From contig JAFREQ010000030.1 in NCBI GenBank assembly GCA_025331565.1, forward strand, positions 3,162,001 to 3,226,000: a stretch of 64,000 nt of DNA, given 5' to 3'. The translations under genes and the position numbers were made by a program. Positions 13,031 through 25,224 of this stretch are shown piece by piece; the first letter of the stretch is position 1, and every line of letters starts with the position of its first letter. This DNA comes from Holacanthus passer (Eukaryota; Chordata; Actinopteri; Pomacanthidae). The notes under the pieces are model-generated. The model was not told where the DNA came from, made no database searches, and saw only the letters and a list, made by a program, of their open reading frames with translations.

Positions 13031-14731
13031 CATGAGTGAATGAGTGTGCTGGATGATACAAGAGAAGAACACTGGGAACACTCGGTTTGTCTCATAATAA
13101 CCTGAGGATGTGCGTCCTTCCAGAACAAATTATTTCTGAACTAACTAGCTTCCATCAAAACAGAGGACATTCAGCTATGTGAGGAACTACAGTGAAGTCA
13201 CAGCCTCCTGTGTGTGTGTGTGTGTGTGTGTGTGTATCCTCCAACACAGCTCTTGGTGGCGAAGCAACAGAAAGAGTTTACATTAGAAATAAGCGCTCGC
13301 ATAATGGCCACATCTGAATAATTAACCTGAATATCCACAAAATTTACTTGTGGGAACGCTGTACAAAATTAGTGATGATGAAAGTCTGCTAAAAAAAAAA
13401 GAGTCTAAATCAAACCTATTGATTTTTACCAAAGGTTCCATCCCCTGCAGTCCACAACCACAGCAAAGTAGCAGTGTAATTTCCTAATAAGCGCACGCTA
13501 TTAGATGAAATTACAGAGATTTTCAAAGATCCCCCACCCCTCCACCACCACCACACCCGCTTCCCCAATAAAAGTGCTGCCTGGTCATTTTGGCTGCATT
13601 ACCTGTCTGCTCTCGTATAATAATGTAATTATCCAGTGACCAGCGTAATAATCTTGCTGAATTACATCGTGACCTCTGTCTGTGTGGCTTGCTTTCACAG
13701 CTCGTCACTCCGTGGGGTAATAGGGAAAGACTGAACCCAAATGATCTGTCTCTGATGAACCAGCGAGTGCGAAGCGTGCACGTAATGGACACATACACGC
13801 TCAAGGACAACAAGGGCACAAAGTGAAAAACACACAAATATGCAGTTATATGAAGAGAAGTGTGGGGTGGGGGGGGGGGAGTTACTTTGAAAAAAAAAGT
13901 CATTTGCTAGTCATTACATTTTTATTCCTAGCGTGCAGCTACGCGGCCCGACTTTCTCTCCTCTCTCGCTTTAGCTTTGATTCATGTTTTAAACTTTAAT
14001 TTCCTTTCAACTGCAGCGTTGTCATCTAAAACCTGACACTGTTGTTCCTCGGAGATGGAGACTAATATGTTATTTAAGAAAATAAGACAAGAGAGAAAGA
14101 GATACGCCATGAGGGAATCATGAAACAGAATAGAAAACCTGCCTTGATGGTGCGTATAGAATATCCGCGCCCAACCACAATGGATTACATCTCGTCTGTA
14201 ATTCTACACTGCAGTCTGTATATCAGCTTGAAGCATGGTCAGTGGCATTTGTTTGGATGGAAGACCTCTCCAGGAGGTTACTGGGTCGGCATCTCTCTTT
14301 GATATTTATTACCCTTCCTGCTGCTTTGATCTTCCTCTTCCTCACTTTTGCACTTGTTGCAATGCATTATGAAGGAAGGCGTCAGATAAATACCAAACAC
14401 CTAAATGTGCTTGTGAGGCAAACGCGTGTCTGATATTGAGCGATAATTTTGTATGTAGGAGACATTTAATAATTGACAGGTTCAGCAGATTGTGTTTTTG
14501 AAGGTTTATTTATACAACATTAAGCTTTCACCATGAGATAACGGAGATAAATGACACAAGCAATGTCAAGAGAGAGAGGGGCTCAGTCCATTAAAGGATA
14601 AAGGCTGAAGTAGTCAATATTTTCCTTATTGCTGACAAATTCCATGAAAAGGCCAAAAGATGCAATGAATGGATCCTGTTCAAAAGTACTGCCTATGTAA
14701 CTTAAGCCGGATATTCCTCCATGCTATAGAG

Positions 14732-15009
14732 CAGTGGTTCCAGACTCCACAAGGGGGCTCAAAATAAGAGGGGACAAGATTAACAAAATAGGAAAGTAGA
14801 AAAAAAAAAAATCTGCTACGCAAATTGATGTTTACTTTTTCTGACTTTCAGACATCTCCAAGCCTCCAAAAATCATTCAAATAAAGCAAGGGATAAAAAC
14901 AGTTTTTGTACTAATCACAACCAGTAGCTTTAGGCAACCGATGGCAAAGGGTCAAAGAGGGCACTGATTCATTTTAAGGGGTTAAAAGCATTAATGTTAG
15001 TAACCACTG
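14732..15009. mobile_element. hAT-like MITE with CAGTGG termini
   Basis: The segment starts cagtggttcc and ends gtaaccactg, short terminal inverted repeats of hAT type (CAGTGGTT...AACCACTG). The flanking 8-mers are ctatagag and ctaaaaac, 5 of 8 identical and both fitting the hAT target-site pattern nTnnnnAn. Length is 278 bp with no coding capacity. The interior resembles the segment at 24980-25224. Confidence 0.6.
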
Positions 15010-18000
15010 CTAAAAACACTGCAAAAACATTTTAATGAGACAATCCTTGAACAGGGTGACATGAGTCTTAATTAAAATTTTTACCACACCATTAAGGTTG
15101 CTTAAATTCTAAGTGGTGTACCAAATGTGTATTAATCCGCAACTGAAAATAGTCCCAGACAAATGCATGACTTAGTCTTTTTTTGAGAGAGAGTTGAGTC
15201 ACTTGTGGTGAGACAAATTATTGTCATTGCAGATTTTCTCTGGATCAATTTATCAACATATTGCCTTGTCTATGAAGAACCAGAAAAATGTGAAAAATAG
15301 AAGAAAAAAAAATCTTAAAATGCTTCTTTTGTTGTACAAAAATCCCACATTCAATTGAGAAGAAAATCCTGACAAGTGAGTATCAGAAACCAAAAAAAAA
15401 AGTTTGGCATTTGTGTTTCGTTATTTGTCTGCCGATCAATTAATCATGCAAAAGATCCCCCGGACTGTGAATCTGTTACCAGGCTACCAGTCCATGATAA
15501 AACAATATGATAATAAATAACAATATGAAATACATACGTTATAACCTTGTAGTCTGTTAATACTGGGTTTCCATAGAAATATCCATCGAACTTCGGCACA
15601 TTTATTCTTATGTGTTATCGTGACCAACTTTCAGCATTCAAGAGTGCATAAAAGTGTGAGGTCATTAGTTTATTGTTAACAATAAGAAAAAGCTAGAGTA
15701 ACATCAGTCTTATTATTTCACCGTTATCAGTCCTACTTCATAAAAACATGGACTGCACCTTAACCTGCTGAGAAAGGTGGATGCCCTCTGCCAGAGGGGC
15801 AGACAGTCAGCAAACAAACAGTCAGCAATAACCCAGGCAATAAATAAATACATAAACCACTAAGAAAAAAAAAAAAACTGAAAGCAACATGAGACAGCAA
15901 TATGTATCAGAAGAGACAAAACAGAGAAGTAAGTTGGAAGAAAATGCAGAGAGACAGAGGGAGAAAATAAGATGTCGAGAGAGGAAGACAGAGATTAAGA
16001 ACGCTGAGTGGCGAGTAGCTCCCAGTGCCCCTGTTGAGAGAGAGAGAGAAAGAGAGAGAGAGAGAAGGAGATGACAAGACAACTAGACAGCAGCATCAAA
16101 GCAGGTCAGAGGAAACCAGGCTTGGAAACAATATCAAAGCTCTCAACAAGGGGCACCAGAGGAGAAGACAAGAGCTGGAGTGGCAACAAAGATGGAGACA
16201 TATGTGTGTGTGTGTGAGAGAGAGAGTGTGTACTTATCAAGTATGCATACACAAGTCTGTGCATGTCTTCTAATTGTGTCTCTTTGAGTCGTTGAGCGAC
16301 AGCAGAGACGTGTGTGTGTGTGTGTACATTATGTTTGCATATGTCCCTGCGCTTGTGTGTGTGTGTGTGCGAGTGTGCGTAAAAATTCTGGAGTGCTGAC
16401 AGAGCAAACACATCACGGCTCTCCTCTCTCTCTTCAATGTGCAGACGAGCCCTTGGCAGCCCAACTTGTCCGAGCATCAGAAAAGCGAGGCTACCAACAC
16501 AGATGGTCAAAAGCGGAGATGCTGGAAAACAAAACGGTTTGCGGCGCACAAGTGGCAGTCGGCCAAAATGCCAACAAAGCAGAGACTAAGAGGTTCCACC
16601 AACAATATGTTTGGTTAGATATGAGGATGTTAAACGGTTTGGCGGCAAGATTTTTCCCCCACAACGACCGGGGAATGTTTTATTTTGCTTTTTCGCTCGA
16701 CCGAGCAGTATTGATCGAGTCATGTGGCCGAGACCGTGAGCGGGATTTGAACCAGCAAAGTGATGATGTGCTGCAGCCTTTTGAGCTACATTTTAAACAG
16801 GAGCACAAAGACGTTTGTCATTTGTGGGCCTCGATGAGCCAAACGAGTAGGCTTTTAAAGTTGCTGTTTAGCCGCGGCTACAGTGCGGGAGAGCATTAAA
16901 AGCATTGGAGCAACCACAATATCAGGAGCCTTCTTTGACTCAAACCTTCGCGTTTTTTTGTTACATTTTCTGTATTGAATTTGCAGCAATGGCACGGTGC
17001 TGCCATTGTGCTGTGGAGGAGGTCATAATGAAGAGCAGGAGTAAATTTTACATAGAAGAAATTTTGAAAAACAGATATTGTGCCTCTTTCTGTTCCCCTC
17101 TCTGTGTCTACTCTTTTTGTACTTTTTGAACACTGAGTCTCTTTTACTTTTCAGATTAAAAAAAAAAAAAAAAAAGTTGCCTGAAATGCACCACGTTAAA
17201 TAGAAGCATTTTCCACAAGGGTAAGGCTTAACTGGCAAATAACCAGGTGGCTGGTGAATGTAAAGATTGGTGCTATAATCCCTTCTCTCTGTTTTTAATC
17301 TCTCAGACAGTTTCCTGCCCACACCTCAACAAGGATGAAATTGCCTCACCTCCCCTGTAAATAGTTGAACTGACTTCAGGATCAGGACCTTTGAGAGCCA
17401 GTGACTGCAATGAGCAAAACACCCTCCGCCTCTCTCTCTCTATCTCTATCTCTGTCCTCTAACTCTCTTTCCTCATCTGTGTTTCTCCTGCACACGAGTC
17501 CTGATACTGCAACTCTCTGTAACCCAAAGGCATTTATCACATTTAGGGGAAGTTTTGTTTCCTCTCATGTAATGTGGAGTGTGCCACTGGAGTAATTTTT
17601 CAGTGTTTAATTATCATCAATTAATATATTTCATGTTTTGTACGTTGTATATTCAAATATAAACTGAATAATTACATTTGCATTTAAATATGCATTGAAA
17701 ACTGAATAAAGGGGATAAACAAATAGAAATGAATTCAGTTTGCCAATTGAACATTCAATTGAACCTTTCCCCCAACAGCTATTGTCCAATCATAGCAACT
17801 GGCTGTTCAAGCTTCAGGTGCACTGGCCTATAGTAAGAGAGATAATCAGTATTTAACAGAGTTTAAAGAGGGTGGTCTTTTTTTTCCTCATCTTCCAAAA
17901 CCAAAAACACAAGCACAAAAGTCTAAGGAATGACATAGTGTTATATCGTTTTCACATTAGATCCTGAGTTTTGCCTATTGGGGAATTTCACAGGTGAGCT

Positions 18001-19244
18001 TCAGCTGATTCCCAAATTAAATGTATGTACATCACTCAATCTGTGGCCAGGACAGTGGTGACATGGAAATCTGGTTCCCCTCTTCTCATTGACACAGTAG
18101 ATGATGATCTTTGGAAATGAACAGTTGGATCCGTTTTAAAAGATCATGTATTCTGTAGCCTAGGAAAGGATGCAATAACTTTCACTCTATGCACTAACTT
18201 TTTTATGGATTGGGTTTGAAATAGGATACAGAATTATTTGGTGCTTTGTGTTCGGTAAAATTGTTACGAATAAATCTGAAAAAAAAGTATTTCCCACTAT
18301 GGGGACGTTTTCATTGGATGATATCAGGGGTTCCGGTTAACGCTACAGCTCTGTCCAGCTCCTTATTGGATTTAGGGAAGGTTACTCTACAGCAACCCCT
18401 GCCCAGCTCCAGATAGCCCTGGATTTGCCGTCGGTAAGTGTTCATCCTACGAGCCTTTTAAGCTTCATGTCTTCTATGTGACTTTTATGCCTTTTGAGTC
18501 ATCTGGAAACACTGAAAAGTCATCTGGAGCCAGCATTTTCAACTAAGTCATCGAGATAACATTAGCTTAATTTTGCCTCCTTTACAGTTTGCATGTCTTG
18601 ATCCCCTTGATGTAAAGATATGTACACAGTGTGCAATTAAATGATGAAGACCAACCCACAGAGAGACAACAGGAGCCCTCATTGGCCACCTGTGTGTTGG
18701 CAGAAGTCTGGCCAATCACAGTCAGTGCTGCCTCTTTGCCCACTGCACACGTCTTTAAATTAAAAAGACCTGTTTTTAAATTAAAGAGATCACTAAATGC
18801 AAACTGCAAATTACACATTAGCAAATGAAATAACAAAAAAAAGTTGAATTTTTAACTTTTTTTTAAGTTAATTGTGCTATTCCACTACAACATTTAATTA
18901 AGCAATTAACATTATAATTTAGCTATTGTAATTATCTTTTTTTAATTCAAAGTCAAATGATCAATTTATAATTGCTTTTTAATATCATTAGGTGTTATAA
19001 TTTAACACTTCTAATAATCCGGCGGCACAGTCCAGGTTCAGCGTTCCGCACCAATAGGAGGTTTGTCTGTCCCGCTCACTAGGTGTCAGTGAGACCAAAC
19101 CATATACTGAAAGACTGACCATGTCTCTGTACACTAACTTTACATGTCACTTAGGTATGTGTGTTGTGGACAATTGCTGAGTATATACAGTGTCTGTTCT
19201 TGGATGACAGTTCAGTAAGACCCCTTACTCCCATTAGTAGGGAT
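15010..19244. other. intergenic DNA
   Basis: GA run at 16036-16065 and TG runs at 16203-16370. An unrecognised open stretch lies at 16445-16899, followed by unique sequence with an inverted SOX-like palindrome at 16987-17008. 18830-19020 is extremely AT-rich. No gene is supported. Confidence 0.55.
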
Positions 19245-19750
19245 GTAAGCCATTTTCATTCATTTCCCCAGTGTTTTACACATCAGCCAAGATGGTGTGA
19301 AAAAACACACCATCAAAATAACAGCATGTAATAAAAATTACAAATACAGACTATATATACTTTCGCCTCCATCCATACTGATCATGTTAGTTCATAATCA
19401 TCACTGCTGCTGCTACCAGAGTTTCACATAAAGGCTAAAGCAAAGATAGCTCATGTCAGCAGTGTCTGTTCACCCACAGCAGCCATGGTTAGTGCTAATG
19501 AAGGCAAACACGTCACATCAACATGAGCTTTATATGAACATTTGGGGCTACATGCATGCACACATATCAATAATCAATTAAATAATAATATTAATAACAG
19601 ATCCAACTATAGGTGTAATGCAGTGACCATGTTGTAGTTCACCATCAGCTATATGTTTTGCAACAAAGACTATATCTGAAATATATACACACATAAATAT
19701 GTACGTATATATGAAATGTGTGTTCCTGGAAATGCCTGTGTGTGTGTATG
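19245..19750 (+). repeat. unnamed dispersed repeat, copy 2
   Basis: Same family and orientation as 8175-8620. This copy has a short insertion (aacacaccatcaaaataaca) near the start and another (atacacacataaatatgtac) near the end, and also finishes in a TG microsatellite (gcctgtgtgtgtgtatgtg). Because both copies end in the same microsatellite, the repeat probably carries a TG tail. Neither copy codes for a continuous protein. Confidence 0.8.
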
Positions 19751-20196
19751 TGTGTGTGCCTGTGTGGGTTGTGTGTGTGTGTGTGGCCTGGGCGGTGAGG
19801 TCAGAGGCAGTGAGGGACAATGGCAAGGTAGAGAGACGTATACCGGTGATGACAAAAGAGCAACAGGGAGTTAGAGGAGAGATATGAGACTGAGGAGGGG
19901 CAGCTTGGGGAGGGGGAGAAAAGTGAAGTAGACTAGGTAAGTGAGGGAGAGGGAACAAATTGAATGGGAGGAAGAAAAAGGGGAAGAGATACTGGAAGAG
20001 ACAGATAGGATAGCGGTAAAGACGGAGGCACTTAAGGATGAGGGTGAAAGAGAGAGAGAGACAGACAGTGAAAAAGAGAGAGTAAATTGACTGCCGCGTG
20101 TCACATGGAAACAGTCCCTAATTGGCCAATCAGCCGACCCCAGATTGAGCCTGCCATTTTCTCTGACACTGCAAGAGCACCTGTACCTCACTGGCA

Positions 20197-20229
20197 GACA
20201 CACACACACACACACACACGCACACACAC
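20197..20229. repeat. (CA)n microsatellite
   Basis: CA run with a single CG interruption. Confidence 0.95.
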
Positions 20230-20379
20230 CTTCAAACATAACACCTGCCACCATTACCACCTCTTCATCTTCTCCCTCCATTTCTGACATATACTTTTAA
20301 GAAAGATCTCTGACAGCAGGGAGCTGACAAAGAGGGGAAAAGGAATGGAGAGACAGTAAAAGAGAGACAGAGAGAATTC

Positions 20380-20401
20380 TTTTTTTTTTTTTTTTTTTTT
20401 T
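20380..20401. repeat. poly-T tract
   Basis: Twenty-two consecutive T on the plus strand after a GA-rich segment. This could be an old poly-A of a minus-strand retroelement, but no recognisable body adjoins it. Confidence 0.9.
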
Positions 20402-21087
20402 GAAGGCGAGGTGGGAGTAAGTCATCAGCTTCATTCTTCAGCTGCTCCCACCTGCAAGGTAACCTTTGCATGTAATATTAGGAAGTAAATATAGAACATA
20501 TAATATTTAAAATAATCATGTTCTGTCCTAACACGAGTGGTGTCATAATTAATTTGCAGGGGACTGAGAGGAGAAATGCCATTTCAGCTTCAGTGTAATG
20601 ATCTATTAATGTCATTCAGTCATAGGAAACTCACACTTAATCATATAAAAAAATGTTTTCATCACTTTATTTAAGATTGTGGACTAGGTTCAACCAGGTT
20701 TTTTTCTACTTGAAAATACAATATACAATTCAAAATATTAGTAACAATTCTTCACTGCATTAATTGATTTTTAAACATTTTTTTTGGCAAGTTGGAGGCA
20801 GCTGAACATGTTGCAAACACAACGTTGACACATGACCTCATGAAGTTCTTATGCTGAATACATTAGGAAACAGTTGCCAGTTTGCAAATCCAGCTGATAT
20901 GTAAGTCCAATATTCACTCTCCTCTCAGCTGTTTCAGTCTTCAGCAACTGAGAAACAATATCTGGCTTTTCCGCTGTAGTATTGTGGTAATGAACTGAGT
21001 TAAAGATGTAAAACACAACAGTGAATTTTAGCCTATTTTGCATCATTGTTTTGATTTTCCAGCCCCAATTTCATTATCAACCAGCAG

Positions 21088-21160
21088 GCAGCTGTTTTTA
21101 GTGGAAAAGCTCTGACGAACCATCTGTACGCTAATTACCAGCATCAAAGACAAACAAATA
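21088..21160 (+). repeat. short dispersed repeat fragment (pair with 11803)
   Basis: Same block order and orientation as the fragment at 11803-11905, as described there. No flanking target duplication was seen. Confidence 0.4.
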
Positions 21161-21789
21161 GTAGTGGTTGACTAAAAAACAAGGTGACACAATGAAAGAA
21201 ACAAATGAATTTCAGCCCATGGTTTGTTTGGCTGTGCTGTAAACAGATATATAATTTGCTTTTCTCTTGTCACAATTTCAACAAGGTAGCCTTGTTTGCT
21301 CCCCCCAGTGAACGATAGCTACATGTGTCATTTCATATGCAACACCCGGACCTATATTATTGAAACACACTTAAAATTTTAAGCTAACCTTGAAACCACC
21401 CTGCTCCATTTTGTTGTAGCTCCCATCCACAAATTCCATTCTGGCTCACGTCTTGTGCTTTGAAACTGAAACTGTGAACTGTGTTAAGTTTCATTATTTC
21501 ACACACAGTTTCACCGTTCATGTTCGAAATAGAACATGACATTTTCTTACAGGTTTAAATAATGCAACAGTCACCACCTTGTTTGTTTGACATGTGCTAT
21601 AACTGGAGAAAACATCACAAAAACATGGCCATCGTCTTTGTGCAAACTAAAAAACGTGTCCAAAATAGCTTCACTTGTTTACTTGAGGAATACATGACAC
21701 CATGCTTGAGCTGTACTAGAACATGAAGGATCCTCAACTAGACAAGAGAGAGCATTGTACAGAGGTTGTTTGATTCTTTGCTACTGGGA

Positions 21790-22095
21790 ACACACACACA
21801 CACACACACAGGGTTGATTTCTTGGTAAAAATGAGGCAGTACAAGCAGACCCAGGATTGCTGTGATCTCTGGATAAATGGCCTCTGGTATCACTTTACTC
21901 CTCTGAATACACACACACACGCAAACACACACACAAATGCACACATACACATGCACACACACACACAACAGATCACCATACAGCTAGAGATTGACGAATA
22001 ATTCTAAAATACGAGGCATAGGCACAGATGCATGCTCTCCCCCTGCCTTCACACATACACAAACACACCACACAGACTCCCACACACACACACCA
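21790..22095. repeat. cluster of (CA)n runs
   Basis: CA runs at about 21790-21810, 21908-21967 and 22080-22093 with imperfect CA-rich DNA between. Confidence 0.9.
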
Positions 22096-22699
22096 AAGGG
22101 AGATGAATTACTGAGTGGATGGGATCTGACGTAACCCATAGTGGAAGTAGGTCACATGGGGGGAGACAGGTCATCAGGGAAATAGCACTGCTGTTGCACT
22201 ACCTTTCTCTCCGTCTGTATCCCCCTCTCAGCATCATTGTCTTTTTCCATCTCTCCGCTCTTCCTTTCTATCGCCTTATTTTTTCCGCTGCTTTTATAAC
22301 ACATCAGTCTCAATTGTTTTATCAGCAGGACTCCTGAACGGCAATAATGCTGCTAAAGCTGAATTCAGAATGTAAGACTCCAAGACAGAAATAACAGTGT
22401 ATAGATGCAATTGCAATTCTTAAAATCAATCATTTAATGGTGAACACTGAACCAGAACTTGCCTTCATGTATCGAGCTGTGAAAACATTTAGTCTGTTCA
22501 TTCAGTTCATATGCCAGTCAAAGTGAAAGCAGACCCTCACAAGTGAGAAAACTCCAATAATCTTAGTCATATAACAAATCTGCTTATTCACCTTGACATC
22601 TTGACAGAGCAACCTTAAGGTGCCTGATGCACCACAAGATATTGTCACCATGCAAAACCATGTTGTTTCTACATTTCTGATTATGTACAGATTTCAGGT

Positions 22700-22913
22700 T
22701 TCAGAGGTGTCGGCAGGCTTATTTTTGAACTTTGGCCAGAGCCAGGTTAACAGTTTCCACATGCTTACAGTCTTTATGTTAGTAAGCTCGGTTAATCTCC
22801 TCCTGGCTCTGGCTCCATACGTAATGCACAGACATGAGAGTGAGGTATCAATTTTCTCACCTAATTCTCCACAAGAAAGTCAATAAGCTTATTTTTCAAA
22901 ATGTCAAACTATT
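22700..22913 (-). mobile_element. palindromic MITE-like element, copy B (partial)
   Basis: Read on the minus strand it runs aaatagtttgacattttgaa, aagcttattgactttcttgt, ttaggtgagaaaattgatac, actctcatgtctgtg, then aacctggctctggccaaag. This is the left half of the same element that occurs at 26858, 40760 and 55008. The remaining half is missing. Confidence 0.65.
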
Positions 22914-24306
22914 TTTTTTTCCATTCGTCTCTTTTTAGCTGCCTTTGACAGACACAATTTCCCACATGACCTTGACAGGTTAAATGTCACCAACCTGCCA
23001 TGCTGAGGCCAGTCGAGTGGCCTCTGGCTGTGTAAAAATAGGAGGACACATTGTTTTCAGACAGCAGAGATTACAGCTAAAAAAATTGACATTAGAAGAG
23101 GAGGAATGAAAGCAACAGTTAGTATTGCACATGCTGGCAAATCTTCATGGGAGCTGTAGCTTTTTTTAAATGATAACAAATTAATCCTCGGTTATTTTAA
23201 AATCACATAGGATTAAAATTCTAACAGTGGGTGCTGTAGAAGATTCTGATTTGTCTTTAAATATGGATGGTAAACCCCAGGAACATGTTCATTTTTCAGA
23301 CAGACAGATGAAAGAATCTCTTTGCTCTTTCCTTCCCTCTCTGTCTCTCTTTCATGCATTTTTCTCCAAGTTAAAGTACAGGAACAACCTGAACCTGCAT
23401 CAAATTCCATCCTCACCCTCATTATTCTGTCTTTCTAATACATTTTTACTTTTGCATAATTTACATTCAGCCCTGCATAAAGTCACAACCCACAATGAAG
23501 CAGTCTCCTCCAATTCCAGCTGACACACACACACACACACATAGTCTGACTGTCTATACACATGCAGTAATTAAGCCATCTGGATATCAAACCAGCTAGC
23601 TTAGCCTCAGGGTAGAATGACAGCAGTGGCGTGGCGCGTGTGTGTGCGTGCACGTGGCATTCATGTGTGTGTGCGTGTGTCTATATGATGTGGCATAAGG
23701 CCAAGCTACTGGCTGCAGCAGTGAGATTCTGTCTTTAGTCTCTATCACTCTGCACTAATCCAATTGTCCAAAGAGAGAGAGAGAGACGGGGTAAGGCGGG
23801 TGGGGAGGGGGGGAGGAAGAGTGAGAGAGAGAGGAAGTCTGTGAGGGAGAGCATTCTACAACTGGCTGCTCTCCAATTCTAAATGGCAAGCCAGATGAGG
23901 ATATCTATTAGAGGGTGAGAGTACAGCAAACACCCCCCCACACACACCCACACACACACACACACATGCAAAGACTCACACCAACACGCCCACAACAGCT
24001 TCACACAGGCACATAAACAAGCACTCATTCACACACTCATTACAGCCACAACGATGAGTGCACCCTCACTCACAAAAAAAAAAAAAAATTAAATCTCACA
24101 AGTCCTGGCTGCATAAAATGAAAGGGAACGGAAACCTGCAGATGCATAAACCAAGATGCAATTAGAATGACAAAATGACTCAGCCTTCGCACTTTTCCTC
24201 TCTCTCTACAGCTCTCCAGCAGCCCTTGTTGATGGTGTGGCAGTTTCTTGAGGTCTGAGTGTTGTTGTGAGAGCCTTTCGCCTGTTGTGGGAAGACAGGT
24301 CCCACA

Positions 24307-24320
24307 GTGCCATCTGCTGG
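24307..24320 (-). promoter_or_regulatory. CTCF-like motif
   Basis: The minus strand reads CCAGCAGATGGCAC, matching all 14 positions of the degenerate CTCF core consensus. Motif match only. Confidence 0.45.
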
Positions 24321-24979
24321 ACAAACCCGTTTCTAATGCCTTCATAACATAGTCACGTCACATGATTCACTTAATATTAAGTTGTGCTTGTACAATAAGC
24401 TTTACAATATATGTAAAGGTTGAATGTGTTACTTTGTATTGCAAAAATATGTTCTGATCAACAATAAGTTTATATATAGCTGCCATACACTTTTATTGTA
24501 TAGGTAATGTTCAATGGTTTGGTGTAAGTGTACATGTGCTCTACATACCTGTGAACATGTGGAGTAAATTGAATACACAGTTTTCACATGACAAGAGGGA
24601 AAAATGCAGAGTGAATCATATCTGTTTGATCACAATTTTTTCAAAGCAGACATTTTGGCTTATCAAACACAGGTGGAACTAATAACACAGCTAATTTCTT
24701 TAATTGCTGGAGCAGAGCCATCGTTCTTGTCATTAGTAACACAGGTGCTTTGCTGTTTGACAAGTTAAAATGCCTGTTCTGGAAAAGCTCTGCGTGGTAA
24801 AGAAGCTGCCTTTACAATCATTTGCACATTTTGAGGCTGATTGTACTTTTTTTTTTTTTAAATTTGACTTCTTTTAGGAATTTTGCCACCAAAATATTAC
24901 TCCTGACAAAAGGCTTTGAAACACCATTTATATCCTCATGTTGGCAGATACGATTTCCAGCAAGTGTAATTGAACACAT

Positions 24980-25224
24980 CAGTGGTTCTTGATCTGGGGA
25001 GCTTGTCACAAAATGACTAAAGGCATAAGGCAGGAAAAAAAAACATATATTACACCTATTGAGTTTGTTTTTACCTGACTTTTAACTTTTTTGTCAAATC
25101 ATTCAGATGAAACCATCTGACAGGGAATAAAAGCCCTTTGGTTGAACACAAGCTACAGTGGGTGAAAACCTGTGCGGTGAAGTCATAAGTATATTGCATA
25201 AGACAAAAAGGTTGGCAGGCACTG
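24980..25224. mobile_element. second, decayed copy of the hAT-like MITE
   Basis: It starts cagtggttcttgatctgggg and ends ggttggcaggcactg. Interior landmarks are shared with the copy at 14732: an A-run followed by attgatgttt/attgagtttg, tgactttcag/tgacttttaa, and gcactgattca near the end. The flanking 8-mers are not convincingly duplicated. A further terminus-like sequence, gggagccacag at about 25555-25565, might mark a larger or adjacent element. Confidence 0.45.

Larger units (their letters stand above)
11499..14731. other. intergenic DNA
   Basis: Repeat fragments at 11803 and 12330, TG microsatellites, a G/C homopolymer pair near 13870, and a unique homeodomain-site-bearing block at 13580-13740 (atgtaattatcc). 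No gene recognised. Confidence 0.6.

Noticed and set aside
16735..16795. tRNA-like A-box (TAGCTCAAAAG) and B-box (GGTTCAAATCC) on the minus strand
   Set aside because: Both boxes fit the polymerase III consensus, but they are only 24 bases apart and the flanks cannot pair into an acceptor stem. It is neither a tRNA gene nor a recognisable SINE head.
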